Positions 34,501 to 44,357 of a stretch of DNA of 64,000 bases are shown one piece after another (position 1 is the first letter of the stretch; each line of letters begins with the position of its first letter). The position numbers and the translations under genes are program-made. Where the stretch lies: contig NZ_JFJY01000014.1 of NCBI RefSeq assembly GCF_002115785.1, positions 29,391 to 93,390 on the forward strand, read 5' to 3'. The stretch is from Thalassospira sp. MCCC 1A03138 (GTDB lineage Bacteria > Pseudomonadota > Alphaproteobacteria > Rhodospirillales > Thalassospiraceae). A model generated the notes under the pieces. That model did not search any database, was not told where the DNA came from, and saw nothing but the letters and a program-made list of their open reading frames with translations.

Positions 34501-34545
34501 GGGGCCGTCCCCGGTCGTCATCATCAGGCGTATTCGGTCGTCCGA
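34501..34545 (-). promoter_or_regulatory. Guanidine-II (mini-ykkC) riboswitch
   Basis: On the - strand two small hairpins carry the diagnostic ACGR loops: TCGG-ACGA-CCGA (34545-34534) and GGGG-ACGG-CCCC (34512-34501), 21 bases apart. This is the whole conserved core of the guanidine-II class. The second hairpin ends only a few bases before the AGAGG ribosome site of gdx, so guanidine binding likely frees or masks translation initiation. The downstream gene is the expected target. Confidence 0.85.
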
Positions 34546-34652
34546 TCGCGTGACAGCAAGCTGTCATTGTCTTTGACCCCGATATAGGGGCAAAATACCC
34601 CCACGGCAAATGCCCCGTGGGCAATGCTGCTATGCCACCCTGATCAGAATAA

Positions 34653-35321
34653 ATGGACGTAATCCCGCCGATGCCAACCAAAGCAAACAGCATATCCAAT
34701 CGTCCGAAAGTCGCCGGATTGATCTTGGCCGGGGGCGAGGGGCGACGTATGGGCGGAAACAAGCCGTTTCGTGAACTGGCCGGCAAACCCTTGATTGCGC
34801 ATGCGATCAGCGCGGCATCCGCGCAATGTAATCACCTGATGATTTCCAGCAACGAAGGCGGGGCATTTTTTGCTGAGTTCAATCTGCCGGTCGTTCCAGA
34901 CAGTCCCCAACCGGGGCTGGGGCCGTTGGGCGGGATTCTGGGCGGATTATTGAGTTTGCCCGATGGTGTCGACTGGCTGGTTTCCTTTCCCGTCGATTGC
35001 CCGATTGTACCCGATGATATGGTCGCCCAATTGATTAAGGCGGCGACAGAGGGCGGTGAAAAGGCAGCCTTTGCCAGCCATGCCGGACGGGATCACTACC
35101 TGTCTGCTATCTGGCATCGCGCCGGGGCTGGTATCATTGGCACCCAACTTCGCGATGAAGACCGCCGCGTTGGCGGGGCACTGCGTGCCATGCGGGCCGC
35201 GAATGTGGCGTTTCCGGTGCGGTCTGGCGACATGGCTCTGTTTGTCAATGTCAACGCGCCCGAAGATCTCAGTGCGCTTGATGAAATGCTTTCAGGACAT
35301 ATCGATGAAAAGCGTCTTTGA
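34653..35321 (+). CDS. mobA: Molybdenum cofactor guanylyltransferase MobA
   Basis: Transfers GMP from GTP to molybdopterin to make the guanine dinucleotide cofactor. 222 residues. The nucleotide loop LILAGGEGRRMGGNKPF is at about 23-39, SFPVDCPIVPDD stands where relatives have FPCDTPFLP, and GPLGGILGGLL and SAIWHR follow. FVNVNAPEDL near the end fits the family. The N-terminus has two candidate starts (34653 and 34671) with no clear ribosome site. It stands alone, and no molybdoenzyme is adjacent. Confidence 0.9.
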   Translation: MDVIPPMPTKANSISNRPKVAGLILAGGEGRRMGGNKPFRELAGKPLIAHAISAASAQCNHLMISSNEGGAFFAEFNLPVVPDSPQPGLGPLGGILGGLLSLPDGVDWLVSFPVDCPIVPDDMVAQLIKAATEGGEKAAFASHAGRDHYLSAIWHRAGAGIIGTQLRDEDRRVGGALRAMRAANVAFPVRSGDMALFVNVNAPEDLSALDEMLSGHIDEKRL

Positions 35322-35516
35322 GGCTCGACTTGTACTGCAAGTATCTGATGGTTTTACGATAAGGCATTCACACAATTTTCTTGCATAGCAAATGCATATT
35401 ATCCCTATGATTAAATCTGTTTTGTTTTAAACGTATCGTTTCGCTGAGGTTTTGAATAAAACGGACCTTGTTAATGCCGTTTATTCGGCGTCCAGCTTAA
35501 ATAATTAGGGCTTATC

Positions 35517-36443
35517 ATGCATTCAACCTTTGCAATATTTTCTGTCGCTTTTGTCTTTCTGGCTGTTGTTCTGACGTTTTTGAGCGTCAAGATCGTTCCG
35601 CAGGGTTACGAAATTACCGTCGAACGGCTTGGTCGGTATTTGCGGACACTTGATCCTGGAATGCATATCCTGATCCCGGTTTTTGATCGTGTCGGACAGC
35701 GCATGAGCCTTATGGAACGTGTGCTTGATATCCCCAGTCAGGAAGTGATCTCGCGCGATAACGCATCTGTTGTGGTCGACGGTGTGGTCTTTATCCGGGT
35801 AACCAATACCAAAGATGCCGCCTACAAGGTCGAGCGCCTTGATTATGCCGTACAGAATTTGGCCATGACCAATTTGCGCAGTGTCCTTGGTTCCATGGAA
35901 CTTGATGAAATGCTGTCAAATCGGGAGAAAATCAGCTTGCTGCTTCTGGCTGTTCTTGATGAAGCGACCAGTGATTGGGGGGTTAAGATCACCCGAGTTG
36001 AAATCAAGGATGTACAGCCGCCTGAGGATCTTACGGAAGCGATGAACCGTCAGATGAAGGCTGAGCGCGAGAAGCGCGCGCTGATCCTTGAGGCTGATGG
36101 CGAGAGAGAAGCCAACATCAAGCGCGCCGAAGGTGAAAAATCTGCGGCGATCCTGGCAGCCGAAGGACGCATGGCCGCTGCCGAGCTTGATGCGCGGGCA
36201 CGCGAACGCACGGCCGAGGCAGAAGCCAAAGCAACCGAAACGGTTTCCAAAGCCATCCGAGAAGGCGATGTTCAGGCAATCAACTACTTTGTCGCCCAGA
36301 AATATGTTGAATCGCTTGGCCAGATCGCATCAAGCCCTAACAGCAAACTTGTCTTCATGCCGCTGGATGCGTCTGGTGTTGTTGGATCGATTGGCGGTGT
36401 GACCGAATTGATCAAAACGATTTCTCAGACAAACAAAAGCTAG
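35517..36443 (+). CDS. qmcA: SPFH/band 7 membrane protein, QmcA-like
   Basis: Membrane-anchored scaffold of 308 residues. A single N-terminal helix (residues about 5-25) is followed by the SPFH domain, with [28 protein letters not shown] and [30 protein letters not shown] strands. Next is an Ala/Glu/Arg-rich coiled coil (about 185-245, [20 protein letters not shown]). The C-terminus ([22 protein letters not shown]) is typical of stomatin/QmcA proteins. It pairs with the NfeD gene 21 bp downstream, the common stomatin-NfeD operon thought to organise membrane protein quality control. The 195-nt space before it holds no gene. Confidence 0.92.
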   Translation: MHSTFAIFSVAFVFLAVVLTFLSVKIVPQGYEITVERLGRYLRTLDPGMHILIPVFDRVGQRMSLMERVLDIPSQEVISRDNASVVVDGVVFIRVTNTKDAAYKVERLDYAVQNLAMTNLRSVLGSMELDEMLSNREKISLLLLAVLDEATSDWGVKITRVEIKDVQPPEDLTEAMNRQMKAEREKRALILEADGEREANIKRAEGEKSAAILAAEGRMAAAELDARARERTAEAEAKATETVSKAIREGDVQAINYFVAQKYVESLGQIASSPNSKLVFMPLDASGVVGSIGGVTELIKTISQTNKS

Positions 36444-36464
36444 AACGATCTCGGGATTGCCAAA

Positions 36465-36935
36465 ATGAATTTATTTTCTGAACTGGGCATTGAGTTCTGG
36501 CATTGGTGGATTCTGGCCTGCCTGATGCTGGTGCTTGAAATGTTGCTGCCGGGAATCATTTTCCTATGGTTGTCAGTTGCGGCAGCAGCAGCGGGTTTTG
36601 TTGTCCTGTTGGTTCCCGATGTCTCGGTGGAACTACAACTGATCGCATTTGGTGTGTTCAGTGTGCTGTCATTTGTAATCGGGCGGCGGTTCTTTCGTCC
36701 CGCATGTTCGGGGGCGCAAGAGGAAGATGTCAGCAGCACGCGGTCATCGCTGGTCGGAAAAACGACTGTTCTGACAGAAAAGACGACCAATGGCCGCGTT
36801 CGTCAAAACGTCTATGGATCAAGTTGGGTCCTGAAGTCGGATGACGAACTTGCCGAAGGTCAGAAAGTCCGTGTCTGCGGGATTGAAGGAAGTACGCTTC
36901 TTGTCGAGGCGGTCAAAGCCGACGATCCAAATTAA
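36465..36935 (+). CDS. NfeD family protein (short, YbbK-like)
   Basis: Membrane protein of 156 residues. Three hydrophobic segments (about 10-75) include WHWWILACLMLVLEMLLPGIIFLWLS. A C-terminal OB-fold region has SLVGKTTVLTEKTTNGRVRQNVYGSSWVLKSDDELAEGQKVRVCGIEGSTLLVE. This is the short, protease-less NfeD type that partners stomatin/QmcA. It ends the two-gene operon before a strong terminator. Confidence 0.9.
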   Translation: MNLFSELGIEFWHWWILACLMLVLEMLLPGIIFLWLSVAAAAAGFVVLLVPDVSVELQLIAFGVFSVLSFVIGRRFFRPACSGAQEEDVSSTRSSLVGKTTVLTEKTTNGRVRQNVYGSSWVLKSDDELAEGQKVRVCGIEGSTLLVEAVKADDPN

Positions 36936-36954
36936 TTAATGTGGCCCGCAAATT

Positions 36955-36987
36955 AAAAGCCCCGATCTGCAAGATCGGGGCTTTTTT
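36955..36987. terminator. Bidirectional terminator after nfeD
   Basis: AAAAGCCCCGATCT pairs with AGATCGGGGCTTTT, with A and T runs on the two sides, between convergent nfeD and the Sel1-repeat gene. Confidence 0.93.
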
Positions 36988-36994
36988 CATTTGG

Positions 36995-37843
36995 CTAGTT
37001 CACGGCGCAGGGGCGCCATGGTTTCCAGGGGTTGTAGCCGTAAAAGAATCTTGCAAGGAACTGATCGACCTTTTCGCGGTTTGCAGCACGGTCAGCTGAG
37101 GAGAGATCCTTGTCATACTGACTGCAGTTTTTTTCTACGGCATCGCCAATCGATTTCCAGTCCGCATGCTGATCATGGCCTGGAAGGCCTGTCGCGATGG
37201 CGCACCAACCAACAGCTTCGACGGGGTCACCAATGGTGCGGGCTTCTTCAGCAAGATAGGCAGCTGCACGCATTTCACCACGTTCGGCGGCTTGACGCAG
37301 ATATTGATAACGGGCGGCGTCACTGTCTGCAAATCGATTGGCAAGCAAGGTTGCCGCCCGCGGATCGCCAGCTTCCCATGCAGTACTCAGATGCTGTTTT
37401 GCCTGATCGGACTTGCCCTGATCCATGGCGTCAAGGGCAAGCCACAGCATTGCCTGTGTCTGGTTCTGATCTGCGGCCTGTTGATAAAGCGGTCTGATAT
37501 TGTCGGTTTTCGCGCCGGTTGCTTCCAGTCTTCGGGCGATGACCATGCTGGCATCCGGATTGTGATTGTCGGCTGATGCTTTCATCCAACCCCAGCCACG
37601 TTTTTCATCGGCATTGACGCCAACCCCGTTAATCATCTGACAGGCCAGAAGGTACTGCGCGGTGGCGTTGCCCTGTTCGGCAAGCGGGGCAAAGGTTTTG
37701 GCCGAAGCTTCGAAATTGCCGTGACGATACGAATTTACCCCTTCATCAAGCGGGGATGCGGCGGTTGCCGTCGCCATCAGGCAAAGCGTGACGCCTGCCG
37801 TGACGGCCGAGAATTTCAGGATATGCGCGATCGAATTTTTCAT
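36995..37843 (-). CDS. Secreted Sel1-like (TPR) repeat protein
   Basis: Exported protein of 282 residues. The signal peptide ends near ATATA-ASPLDEG. Several short alpha-helical Sel1-type repeats follow, each with Ala/Gly spacing: GNFEASAKTFAPLAEQGNATAQYLLACQMINGVGV and AAERGEMRAAAYLAEEA are clear copies. Sel1 proteins scaffold protein contacts. The C-terminus is Trp- and Tyr-rich (FFYGYNPWKPWRPCAVN) and unusual for the family. It is a single gene. Partners are not indicated, and the nearest neighbour is an MCP gene on the same strand. Confidence 0.8.
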   Translation of the reverse strand: MKNSIAHILKFSAVTAGVTLCLMATATAASPLDEGVNSYRHGNFEASAKTFAPLAEQGNATAQYLLACQMINGVGVNADEKRGWGWMKASADNHNPDASMVIARRLEATGAKTDNIRPLYQQAADQNQTQAMLWLALDAMDQGKSDQAKQHLSTAWEAGDPRAATLLANRFADSDAARYQYLRQAAERGEMRAAAYLAEEARTIGDPVEAVGWCAIATGLPGHDQHADWKSIGDAVEKNCSQYDKDLSSADRAANREKVDQFLARFFYGYNPWKPWRPCAVN

Positions 37844-37957
37844 GCTGTTTCCTGTGTATCGTTTTTTGTTGGCTAATGAAACCGGACGAAAAAATTCCGG
37901 GACCCGACCGTGACGTTCGGGGGAAGGGCATCCTTATCGGGCCCCGGATAGGTGCAC

Positions 37958-40273
37958 TCACGGGAGGGAGGCTTCATTGATGGTTTCATAGCCTTGCTGT
38001 CGTGTTGCTACCGTTTGCTCGGACCGGATGGAGTCAAGGAAGTCGCGCACGCGTTTTCCGAGATCGTCCGATTGATGACGCAGGCGATCTGTTGCCTGAC
38101 GCAGGCCATCGATGGCCTGCAGATTGTCGCCTGCGGCGGTGCTGACCTGTGCAATCGTTTCATTCATTTCGCTGGCGGCGGTGGCGGATTGTTCGACGTT
38201 GCTGGCGATTTCGGCGACAAATTCCTGCTGTTCGTCAACCGCTGCCGACATTTCGCCGACCGTTTCGTGAATGCCGGTGATGCTATCGCGGATGGTGGCG
38301 ATGGCCTGTACCGCGACACCGGTTGTTGCCTGGATCCCGGTGATGCGCTGGGCAATCCGGTCGGTTGCCATGCCGGTCTGATTGGCAAGGTTTTTGACCT
38401 CTTGTGCCACGACGGCAAAGCCTTTGCCCGCGTCGCCTGCACGGGCGGCCTCGATTGTTGCATTCAGGGCCAAAAGGTTGGTCTGGGCGGCGATATCCTG
38501 AATAAGGTTAAGGATTTCACCGATTTCCTGGGCACCGGTTTCAAGTTCGTGCATGGTGTCGCTGGTTTGACGGGCAGCATCGACTGCGTTGGTCGCGGCA
38601 TTCACCGACTGCTGGGCACGAAGGCCGGTATCACGCACGCGTTCGGACAGCGATTGCGCCGCGTCGGAAACGGACGCCATATTGATCGATATTTCCTCGG
38701 ACGCACCGGCAACGCCGGTGGCATTGCTGGATGCGATTTCTGCCTGTTCACGCACCTGATTGGATGTTGTCTGGATGTTTTCGGCTTCGCGTGACACATC
38801 CTTTGCGACCTGCATCACCGATGCCTCGAACGCGTCGGCCAGTTCCAGCATGGCGCGGCGACGTTCGGTTTCGGCGATTTCGCGTTCGCGGGCGACATTT
38901 TCCTCGGCCCGCTGGGCGGCAAGGCTTGTTTCGCGGAACTGTCCGAGAATTTCGGCCATGCGACCGATTTCATCGCGACCGGTATCGCGAACCTCGGTCG
39001 AAAGATCGCCATTCGCTACTCGGCGCATGCCGTCAATGACGCGGAGCAGGCGTTTGATCAGGTTACCCCGGACATAGAAAATCAGGATCAGAAGCGAGAT
39101 CACCAGAACCGCAATACCGATCAGGGCAATCACCTGCTGATCGCGAACCACCTGCGACAGGGCATTCGCTGCACTGTTATCGACCTCAAGACGTTTGGCA
39201 TCGACCAGTTGTTCGATGGATGCGCTTAGCGCTTCGGCGCTGGTCAGGGTGGCCTCAAGGGTTTGCTCGGTTTTGTACTGATTATCCCATTCGGTTTCAC
39301 GCAGATCAAAAACGCTGTCTTTGCCAGCACCATAAACCAGCAATGCCTCGCCCAGTTTTTTTATCTGGGTGCCATCATTGTTATCGGGCAATTTTTCCAG
39401 CGCGTCTGAAATGCGAAGTTCCGCCCAACTCCATTGATTGCGGACCTCGTCCATGGCATCGCCTTCTGGCACGGCGATGGCTGCGGTCAGCATGCCGAAT
39501 GCAAGGTTCACATTGGCGCGGATTTCCGAAATTAGCTGGGAAAATTTGATGGTTCCTTCAAGTTCGCCCGCTGCATCGCTATTGCCCCCGGCAATACGCG
39601 ATATGCCGCGCGATACATCGATATCGACAACCTCGACCAGCGGATTGATGAATTCCGAAAGATCGCTATATGCAAAGACCATATCAAGGGTCAGATCACC
39701 GCGCTGCTTTTCAAGTTCAAGCCGCTGCATGGTCAATTCATGCAGTGTGTTGCGGCGGGCAACAATATCGTCAAGCTGTGCGGTCAGGGTTTCAATTGCG
39801 TCGATAGCAACGGTTTGTGTCGGCTCCCCGATCTGCTCCTGCGCTTGATCAGGATTCTGATCCGGTATTTCGATGTTACCTGCAGTTGCGTTAGCTTCGG
39901 CATCCGCCGCGGCGACGGGCAGCATCTGGGGTTCCGGATTGGTTCCGGCAATTTCGCCAAGGCGGGTGCGGGCATCACTGATCAGGGCATCAAGGCGTGC
40001 CTCAGTTTCAGCCAGTTCATCTGCATTGCGGGATGTGGCCAGAACCGGTGCCTGAGCCGCCAGTCCAACACCATCCATGGCAAGTTCCATCTGCCGGATG
40101 ATTGAAGGCAGGCTGTCGGTGGTGATGTCGGCGACAAGCGCACGACTGTTGCCAAACGAAATCCAGGAAACCACCGATGAAATACCGGCCAGTACCAGAA
40201 TCAGGGCAAAAGAAGCCATGAGCCGACCTTGAATGCCAAGGCCAGCGCGACGTTTTCTAATCGCGGTATTCAC
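37958..40273 (-). CDS. Methyl-accepting chemotaxis protein with periplasmic insert
   Basis: Chemoreceptor of 771 residues. TM1 is at about 17-38 and TM2 at about 381-401. The large periplasmic sensor (40-380) is mostly helical. HAMP is at about 401-455 ([23 protein letters not shown]). The signalling domain contains the kinase-control tip [20 protein letters not shown] followed by [21 protein letters not shown]. Residues 111-154 form a Pro/Ala/Asp/Glu/Gln-rich linker unlike the rest of the sensor. No CheR-binding pentapeptide is seen at the C-terminus. The start is GTG with AGGGAGGAA upstream. The glycerol uptake genes next to it make a nutrient ligand plausible, but none is shown. Confidence 0.9.
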   Translation of the reverse strand: MNTAIRKRRAGLGIQGRLMASFALILVLAGISSVVSWISFGNSRALVADITTDSLPSIIRQMELAMDGVGLAAQAPVLATSRNADELAETEARLDALISDARTRLGEIAGTNPEPQMLPVAAADAEANATAGNIEIPDQNPDQAQEQIGEPTQTVAIDAIETLTAQLDDIVARRNTLHELTMQRLELEKQRGDLTLDMVFAYSDLSEFINPLVEVVDIDVSRGISRIAGGNSDAAGELEGTIKFSQLISEIRANVNLAFGMLTAAIAVPEGDAMDEVRNQWSWAELRISDALEKLPDNNDGTQIKKLGEALLVYGAGKDSVFDLRETEWDNQYKTEQTLEATLTSAEALSASIEQLVDAKRLEVDNSAANALSQVVRDQQVIALIGIAVLVISLLILIFYVRGNLIKRLLRVIDGMRRVANGDLSTEVRDTGRDEIGRMAEILGQFRETSLAAQRAEENVAREREIAETERRRAMLELADAFEASVMQVAKDVSREAENIQTTSNQVREQAEIASSNATGVAGASEEISINMASVSDAAQSLSERVRDTGLRAQQSVNAATNAVDAARQTSDTMHELETGAQEIGEILNLIQDIAAQTNLLALNATIEAARAGDAGKGFAVVAQEVKNLANQTGMATDRIAQRITGIQATTGVAVQAIATIRDSITGIHETVGEMSAAVDEQQEFVAEIASNVEQSATAASEMNETIAQVSTAAGDNLQAIDGLRQATDRLRHQSDDLGKRVRDFLDSIRSEQTVATRQQGYETINEASLP

Positions 40274-40431
40274 TGTTTCCTCCCTGTCTTGCCCGCCATG
40301 AGCCAGACATTCCCCTTACGGGGGCTTGCATCCGGTTTGCCGGATGTCCCGGGTTTTTATCAATCCATAAAGCCGGATCGTGCTTTGAAATCGGTATGAA
40401 CAAATCAGTTGTCGGAAAAATCGGCGGGACG

Positions 40432-40457
40432 GCCGGGGATGATAGATCATCCCCGGC
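40432..40457 (-). terminator. Strong hairpin after glpV
   Basis: GCCGGGGATGAT and ATCATCCCCGGC form a perfect 12-bp palindrome with a two-base centre, 24 nt past the glpV stop. The T run comes about ten bases later (GATTTTT), so termination or 3'-end protection are both possible. Confidence 0.6.
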
Positions 40458-40480
40458 ACCCCCCAATTGTGTGGCCAGGA

Positions 40481-42232
40481 TTATTTCTGGGCCGCACTCC
40501 ATTCCGCGATCAGATCGTCGTATTTGACGGTCTCACCCTGCGGTTTTTCGTTATCAAGTTTCGGCTTCGGAGCACCGGGCTGGTCGAACCAGTACTGTGC
40601 ATCCTGTTCCTCGTTCAGTTTCGGTGCGCATTCACCACCGATGCCTGCGCGTTCAAGACGTTCCAGAACGCGGTCCATTGCCGTTGCAAGGTTATCCATG
40701 GCTTCCTGCGGGGTCCGCTCGCCGGTTACAGCTTCGGCAACGTTCTGCCACCAGAGCTGAGCCAGTTTCGGGTAATCCGGAACGTTGGTACCGGTCGGCG
40801 ACCACTGGACGCGGGCCGGGGAACGATAGAATTCAACCAGACCGCCCCAGTTTGGTGCGATGTCACTCATGGCCTGGGTATCCAGGTCAGACTGACGGAT
40901 CGGGGTCAGACCGGTCAGGGTCTTTTTCAGCGAGGTTGTTTTCGAGGTCACGAACTGTGCGTACAGCCATGCTGCCTGACGGCGTTCCGGCGGGGTGGAC
41001 TTCATGAGAGTCCAGGAACCCACGTCCTGATAGCCAAGCTTCATGCCTTCTTCCCAGTACGGGCCGTGCGGCGAAGGTGCCATACGCCATTTCGGCGTGC
41101 CATCTTCGTTCACGACCGGGGTGCCTTTTTTAGCCATATCGGCGGTGAAGGCGGTGTACCAGAATATCTGCTGGGCAATCTGGCCCTGAGCCGGAACCGG
41201 ACCGGCTTCGCCAAAGGTCATGCCGGCTGCTTCTGGTGGGGCATAGGCTTTGAGCCAGTCGATGTACTTGGTCAGAGCGTAAACAGCCGCCGGGCCGTTT
41301 GCCGCACCACCACGGGTGACGCTGGAACCTGCAGGTGCGCAGCCTTCAACGCGGATACCCCATTCATCAACCGGAAGACCGTTCGGGATGCCTTTGTCGC
41401 CAGCGCCAGCCATCGAAAGCCATGCGTCGGTGAAGCGCCAACCCAGAGACGGGTCTTTTTTGCCGTAGTCCATGTGACCATAGACTTTTTTACCGTCGAT
41501 TTCTTTCACGTCATTGGTGAAGAATTCGGCGATGTCTTCGTAGGCCGACCAGTTGACCGGAACACCTAGGTCATAGCCGTATTTGTCCTTGAACTGCTTT
41601 TGCAGGTCTTCGCGCTGGAACCAGTCATAGCGGAACCAGTAAAGGTTTGCGAACTGTTGGTCGGGAAGCTGGTAAAGTTTGCCATCCGGACCGGTGGTGA
41701 AGGACAGTCCGATGAAGTCTTCAAGGTCGAGCGTCGGCGAGGTAACGTCCTTGCCTTCGCCTGCCATGAAGTCGGTCAGCGGAACGACCGCATCGTAACG
41801 CGAATGCGTACCGATCAGGTCGGAGTCATTGATGTAGGCGTCATAAATGTTACGACCGGACTGCATTTGGGTCTGCAGTTTTTCGATCACGTCGCCTTCA
41901 CCGATCAGGTCATGGGTCAGCTTGATCCCGGTGATTTCCGAGAAGGCTTTGGCCAGAACCTTTGATTCATACTCGTGCGTGGTGATGGTTTCGGATACCA
42001 CGTTGATTTCCATGCCGCGGAACGGCTCGGCTGCTTTGATGAACCATTCAAGTTCGGCCATCTGGGCATCTTTATCAAGGCTCGACGGCTGGAATTCGCT
42101 ATCGATCCATTTTTTTGCCGCGTCGGTGTACTGGTCTGCTGCTGCCGGATTGGCAAATACCGCAAGACCGAGTGCGACCGCAACTGCACTGCCTTTAAGA
42201 ATGGCAGAGGAGCCTTTGGCTTTGACGATCAT
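40481..42232 (-). CDS. glpV: Glycerol ABC transporter binding protein GlpV
   Basis: Periplasmic binding protein of 583 residues, long for an extracellular family 1 protein but normal for GlpV. The signal peptide ends at NPAAA-DQYTD. FRGMEINVVSETITTHEYESKVLAKAFSEITGIKLTHDLIGEGDV is the first lobe, and Trp-rich stretches (NLYWFRYDWFQRED, WRFTDAWLSMAG, WNGG-like WGGLVEF) suit a polyol pocket. It is last of the glpD-STPQUV operon, 136 bp after glpU with a hairpin in the gap. The start has GGGAGGAA before it. Glycerol specificity comes from the matching gene order known in rhizobia. Confidence 0.9.
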   Translation of the reverse strand: MIVKAKGSSAILKGSAVAVALGLAVFANPAAADQYTDAAKKWIDSEFQPSSLDKDAQMAELEWFIKAAEPFRGMEINVVSETITTHEYESKVLAKAFSEITGIKLTHDLIGEGDVIEKLQTQMQSGRNIYDAYINDSDLIGTHSRYDAVVPLTDFMAGEGKDVTSPTLDLEDFIGLSFTTGPDGKLYQLPDQQFANLYWFRYDWFQREDLQKQFKDKYGYDLGVPVNWSAYEDIAEFFTNDVKEIDGKKVYGHMDYGKKDPSLGWRFTDAWLSMAGAGDKGIPNGLPVDEWGIRVEGCAPAGSSVTRGGAANGPAAVYALTKYIDWLKAYAPPEAAGMTFGEAGPVPAQGQIAQQIFWYTAFTADMAKKGTPVVNEDGTPKWRMAPSPHGPYWEEGMKLGYQDVGSWTLMKSTPPERRQAAWLYAQFVTSKTTSLKKTLTGLTPIRQSDLDTQAMSDIAPNWGGLVEFYRSPARVQWSPTGTNVPDYPKLAQLWWQNVAEAVTGERTPQEAMDNLATAMDRVLERLERAGIGGECAPKLNEEQDAQYWFDQPGAPKPKLDNEKPQGETVKYDDLIAEWSAAQK

Positions 42233-42329
42233 GTCGTTCCTCCCTGGTTGTCTTCCATTGCACTTCCGGAAAAATCCGGTTCACCCGTGACGGGGGAAGA
42301 CAGTACCCGTCGTGGTGAATGACGACAGA

Positions 42330-42359
42330 AACGGCACCGTTGCAGGACACGGTACCGTT
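42330..42359 (-). other. Hairpin between glpU and glpV
   Basis: AACGGTACCGT pairs with ACGGTGCCGTT on the - strand (one G-U), around an eight-base loop, in the 136-nt glpU-glpV gap. It has no T run and may set separate stability of the binding-protein message. Confidence 0.6.
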
Positions 42360-42368
42360 CCGGATTAT

Positions 42369-42641
42369 TCAGCCCCAGCGCATCACGATGATGAGCCAGA
42401 AAAGGGCAACGATTGATGCGATCCAGATGGCGGCATCGCTAAATGCCATAAAACCAAGATGGATATAGGCCGCACCAAGTAAACCGATGAAAAGGCGATC
42501 CCCGCGGGTTGTCGTCAGGGGTAAAAAGCCCCGGCGTGGAACAGTCGGCGAGACTGCCTGCCATATTCCCATTCCGATCAGCATCAGGATGATGCAGGAA
42601 AAGAACACGGCGGTAATCGGGGTCCAGGCCATCCAAGTCAT
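42369..42641 (-). CDS. glpU: Small integral membrane protein GlpU (DUF2160)
   Basis: Protein of 90 residues that is almost all membrane: about three helices, starting MTWMAWTPITAVFFSCIILMLIGMGIWQ, then IGLLGAAYIHLGFMAF and WIASIVALFWLIIVMRWG. The PTVPRRGFLPLTTTRGDR loop is typical of the DUF2160 family found only in these importer operons. Its role in glycerol uptake is unsettled, and it may stabilise the permease pair. It lies 25 bp after glpQ. Confidence 0.85.
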   Translation of the reverse strand: MTWMAWTPITAVFFSCIILMLIGMGIWQAVSPTVPRRGFLPLTTTRGDRLFIGLLGAAYIHLGFMAFSDAAIWIASIVALFWLIIVMRWG

Positions 42642-42666
42642 TGTTTTATTCCTTCCTGTTTTCCGA

Positions 42667-43470
<804 letters not shown>

Positions 43471-43471
43471 T

Positions 43472-44344
43472 TTATTGTTCCTCCCGCTTTCCGGCGTTCA
43501 TCACGACGGTATAGAAAACCCAGCAAACCAGCAGAATGATCAGGAAGTAGATCAGCGAGAATGCCGCAGCCGGACCAAGGTCGAACTGACCCACAGCAAT
43601 CGTGACCAAGAACTGGCTGAGGAATGTGGTAGCCGTACCTGGCCCGCCGCCCGTAAGCACGAAAGGCTCGGTATAGATCATGAAGCTGTCCATAAAGCGC
43701 AGCAGAACACCGATCACGAGGACCGACTGCATTTTCGGAAGCTGGATAAACCGGAACACGGCCCAGTTCGATGCACCATCGATCTTGGCAGCCTGATAAT
43801 AGGCATCGGGGATCGAACGAAGACCGGCATAACACAGAAGGACAATTAGGCTGGTCCAGTGCCACACATCCATGACAAGAACGGTCACCCAGGCATCCAT
43901 CGGGTTCTGGCTGTAATTATAGTCCATGCCAATCATGTTAAGGGCATAACCGCCAAGACCGATATCGGCACGACCAAAAATCTGCCAGATGGTGCCGACC
44001 ACGTTCCATGGAATAAGCAATGGCAAAGCCAGAAGAACCATGCAGGCGGAAACGCCCCAGCCTTTGCGTGGCAGCGTTAACGCTATGCCGATACCCAGAG
44101 GAATTTCGATGAACAGCACACTGCCGGTATAGATGATCTGACGGATCAGGGCATCATGCAGGCGGCTGTCTTCAAGGACCTGACGGAACCAGTCCGCCCC
44201 GACAAAGAAACGGGTTTGCGGATCGAAAATATCCTGAACCGAATAGTTCACAACCGTCATTAGCGGGATGATTGCGCTGATTGCGACGATAAAGAAGACT
44301 GGCAGGACGAGGAACCATGCCTTGTTGTTGGTAATCTTGTTCAT
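43472..44344 (-). CDS. glpP: Glycerol ABC transporter permease GlpP
   Basis: Permease of 290 residues of the MalF/UgpA type. A first helix, LVLPVFFIVAISAIIPLMTVVNYS, is followed by the EAA loop AGLRSIPDAYYQAAKIDGASNWAVFRFIQLPKMQSVLVIG near residue 185. The G-x9-QAAKIDGA pattern is intact. It lies 13 bp after glpT and 1 bp before glpQ. Confidence 0.92.
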   Translation of the reverse strand: MNKITNNKAWFLVLPVFFIVAISAIIPLMTVVNYSVQDIFDPQTRFFVGADWFRQVLEDSRLHDALIRQIIYTGSVLFIEIPLGIGIALTLPRKGWGVSACMVLLALPLLIPWNVVGTIWQIFGRADIGLGGYALNMIGMDYNYSQNPMDAWVTVLVMDVWHWTSLIVLLCYAGLRSIPDAYYQAAKIDGASNWAVFRFIQLPKMQSVLVIGVLLRFMDSFMIYTEPFVLTGGGPGTATTFLSQFLVTIAVGQFDLGPAAAFSLIYFLIILLVCWVFYTVVMNAGKREEQ

Positions 44345-44357
44345 TTCCCCATCCCCC

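Noticed and set aside
40409..41569. 386-codon open frame antisense to glpV
   Set aside because: glpV is supported by signal peptide, operon position and family text. The antisense has none.
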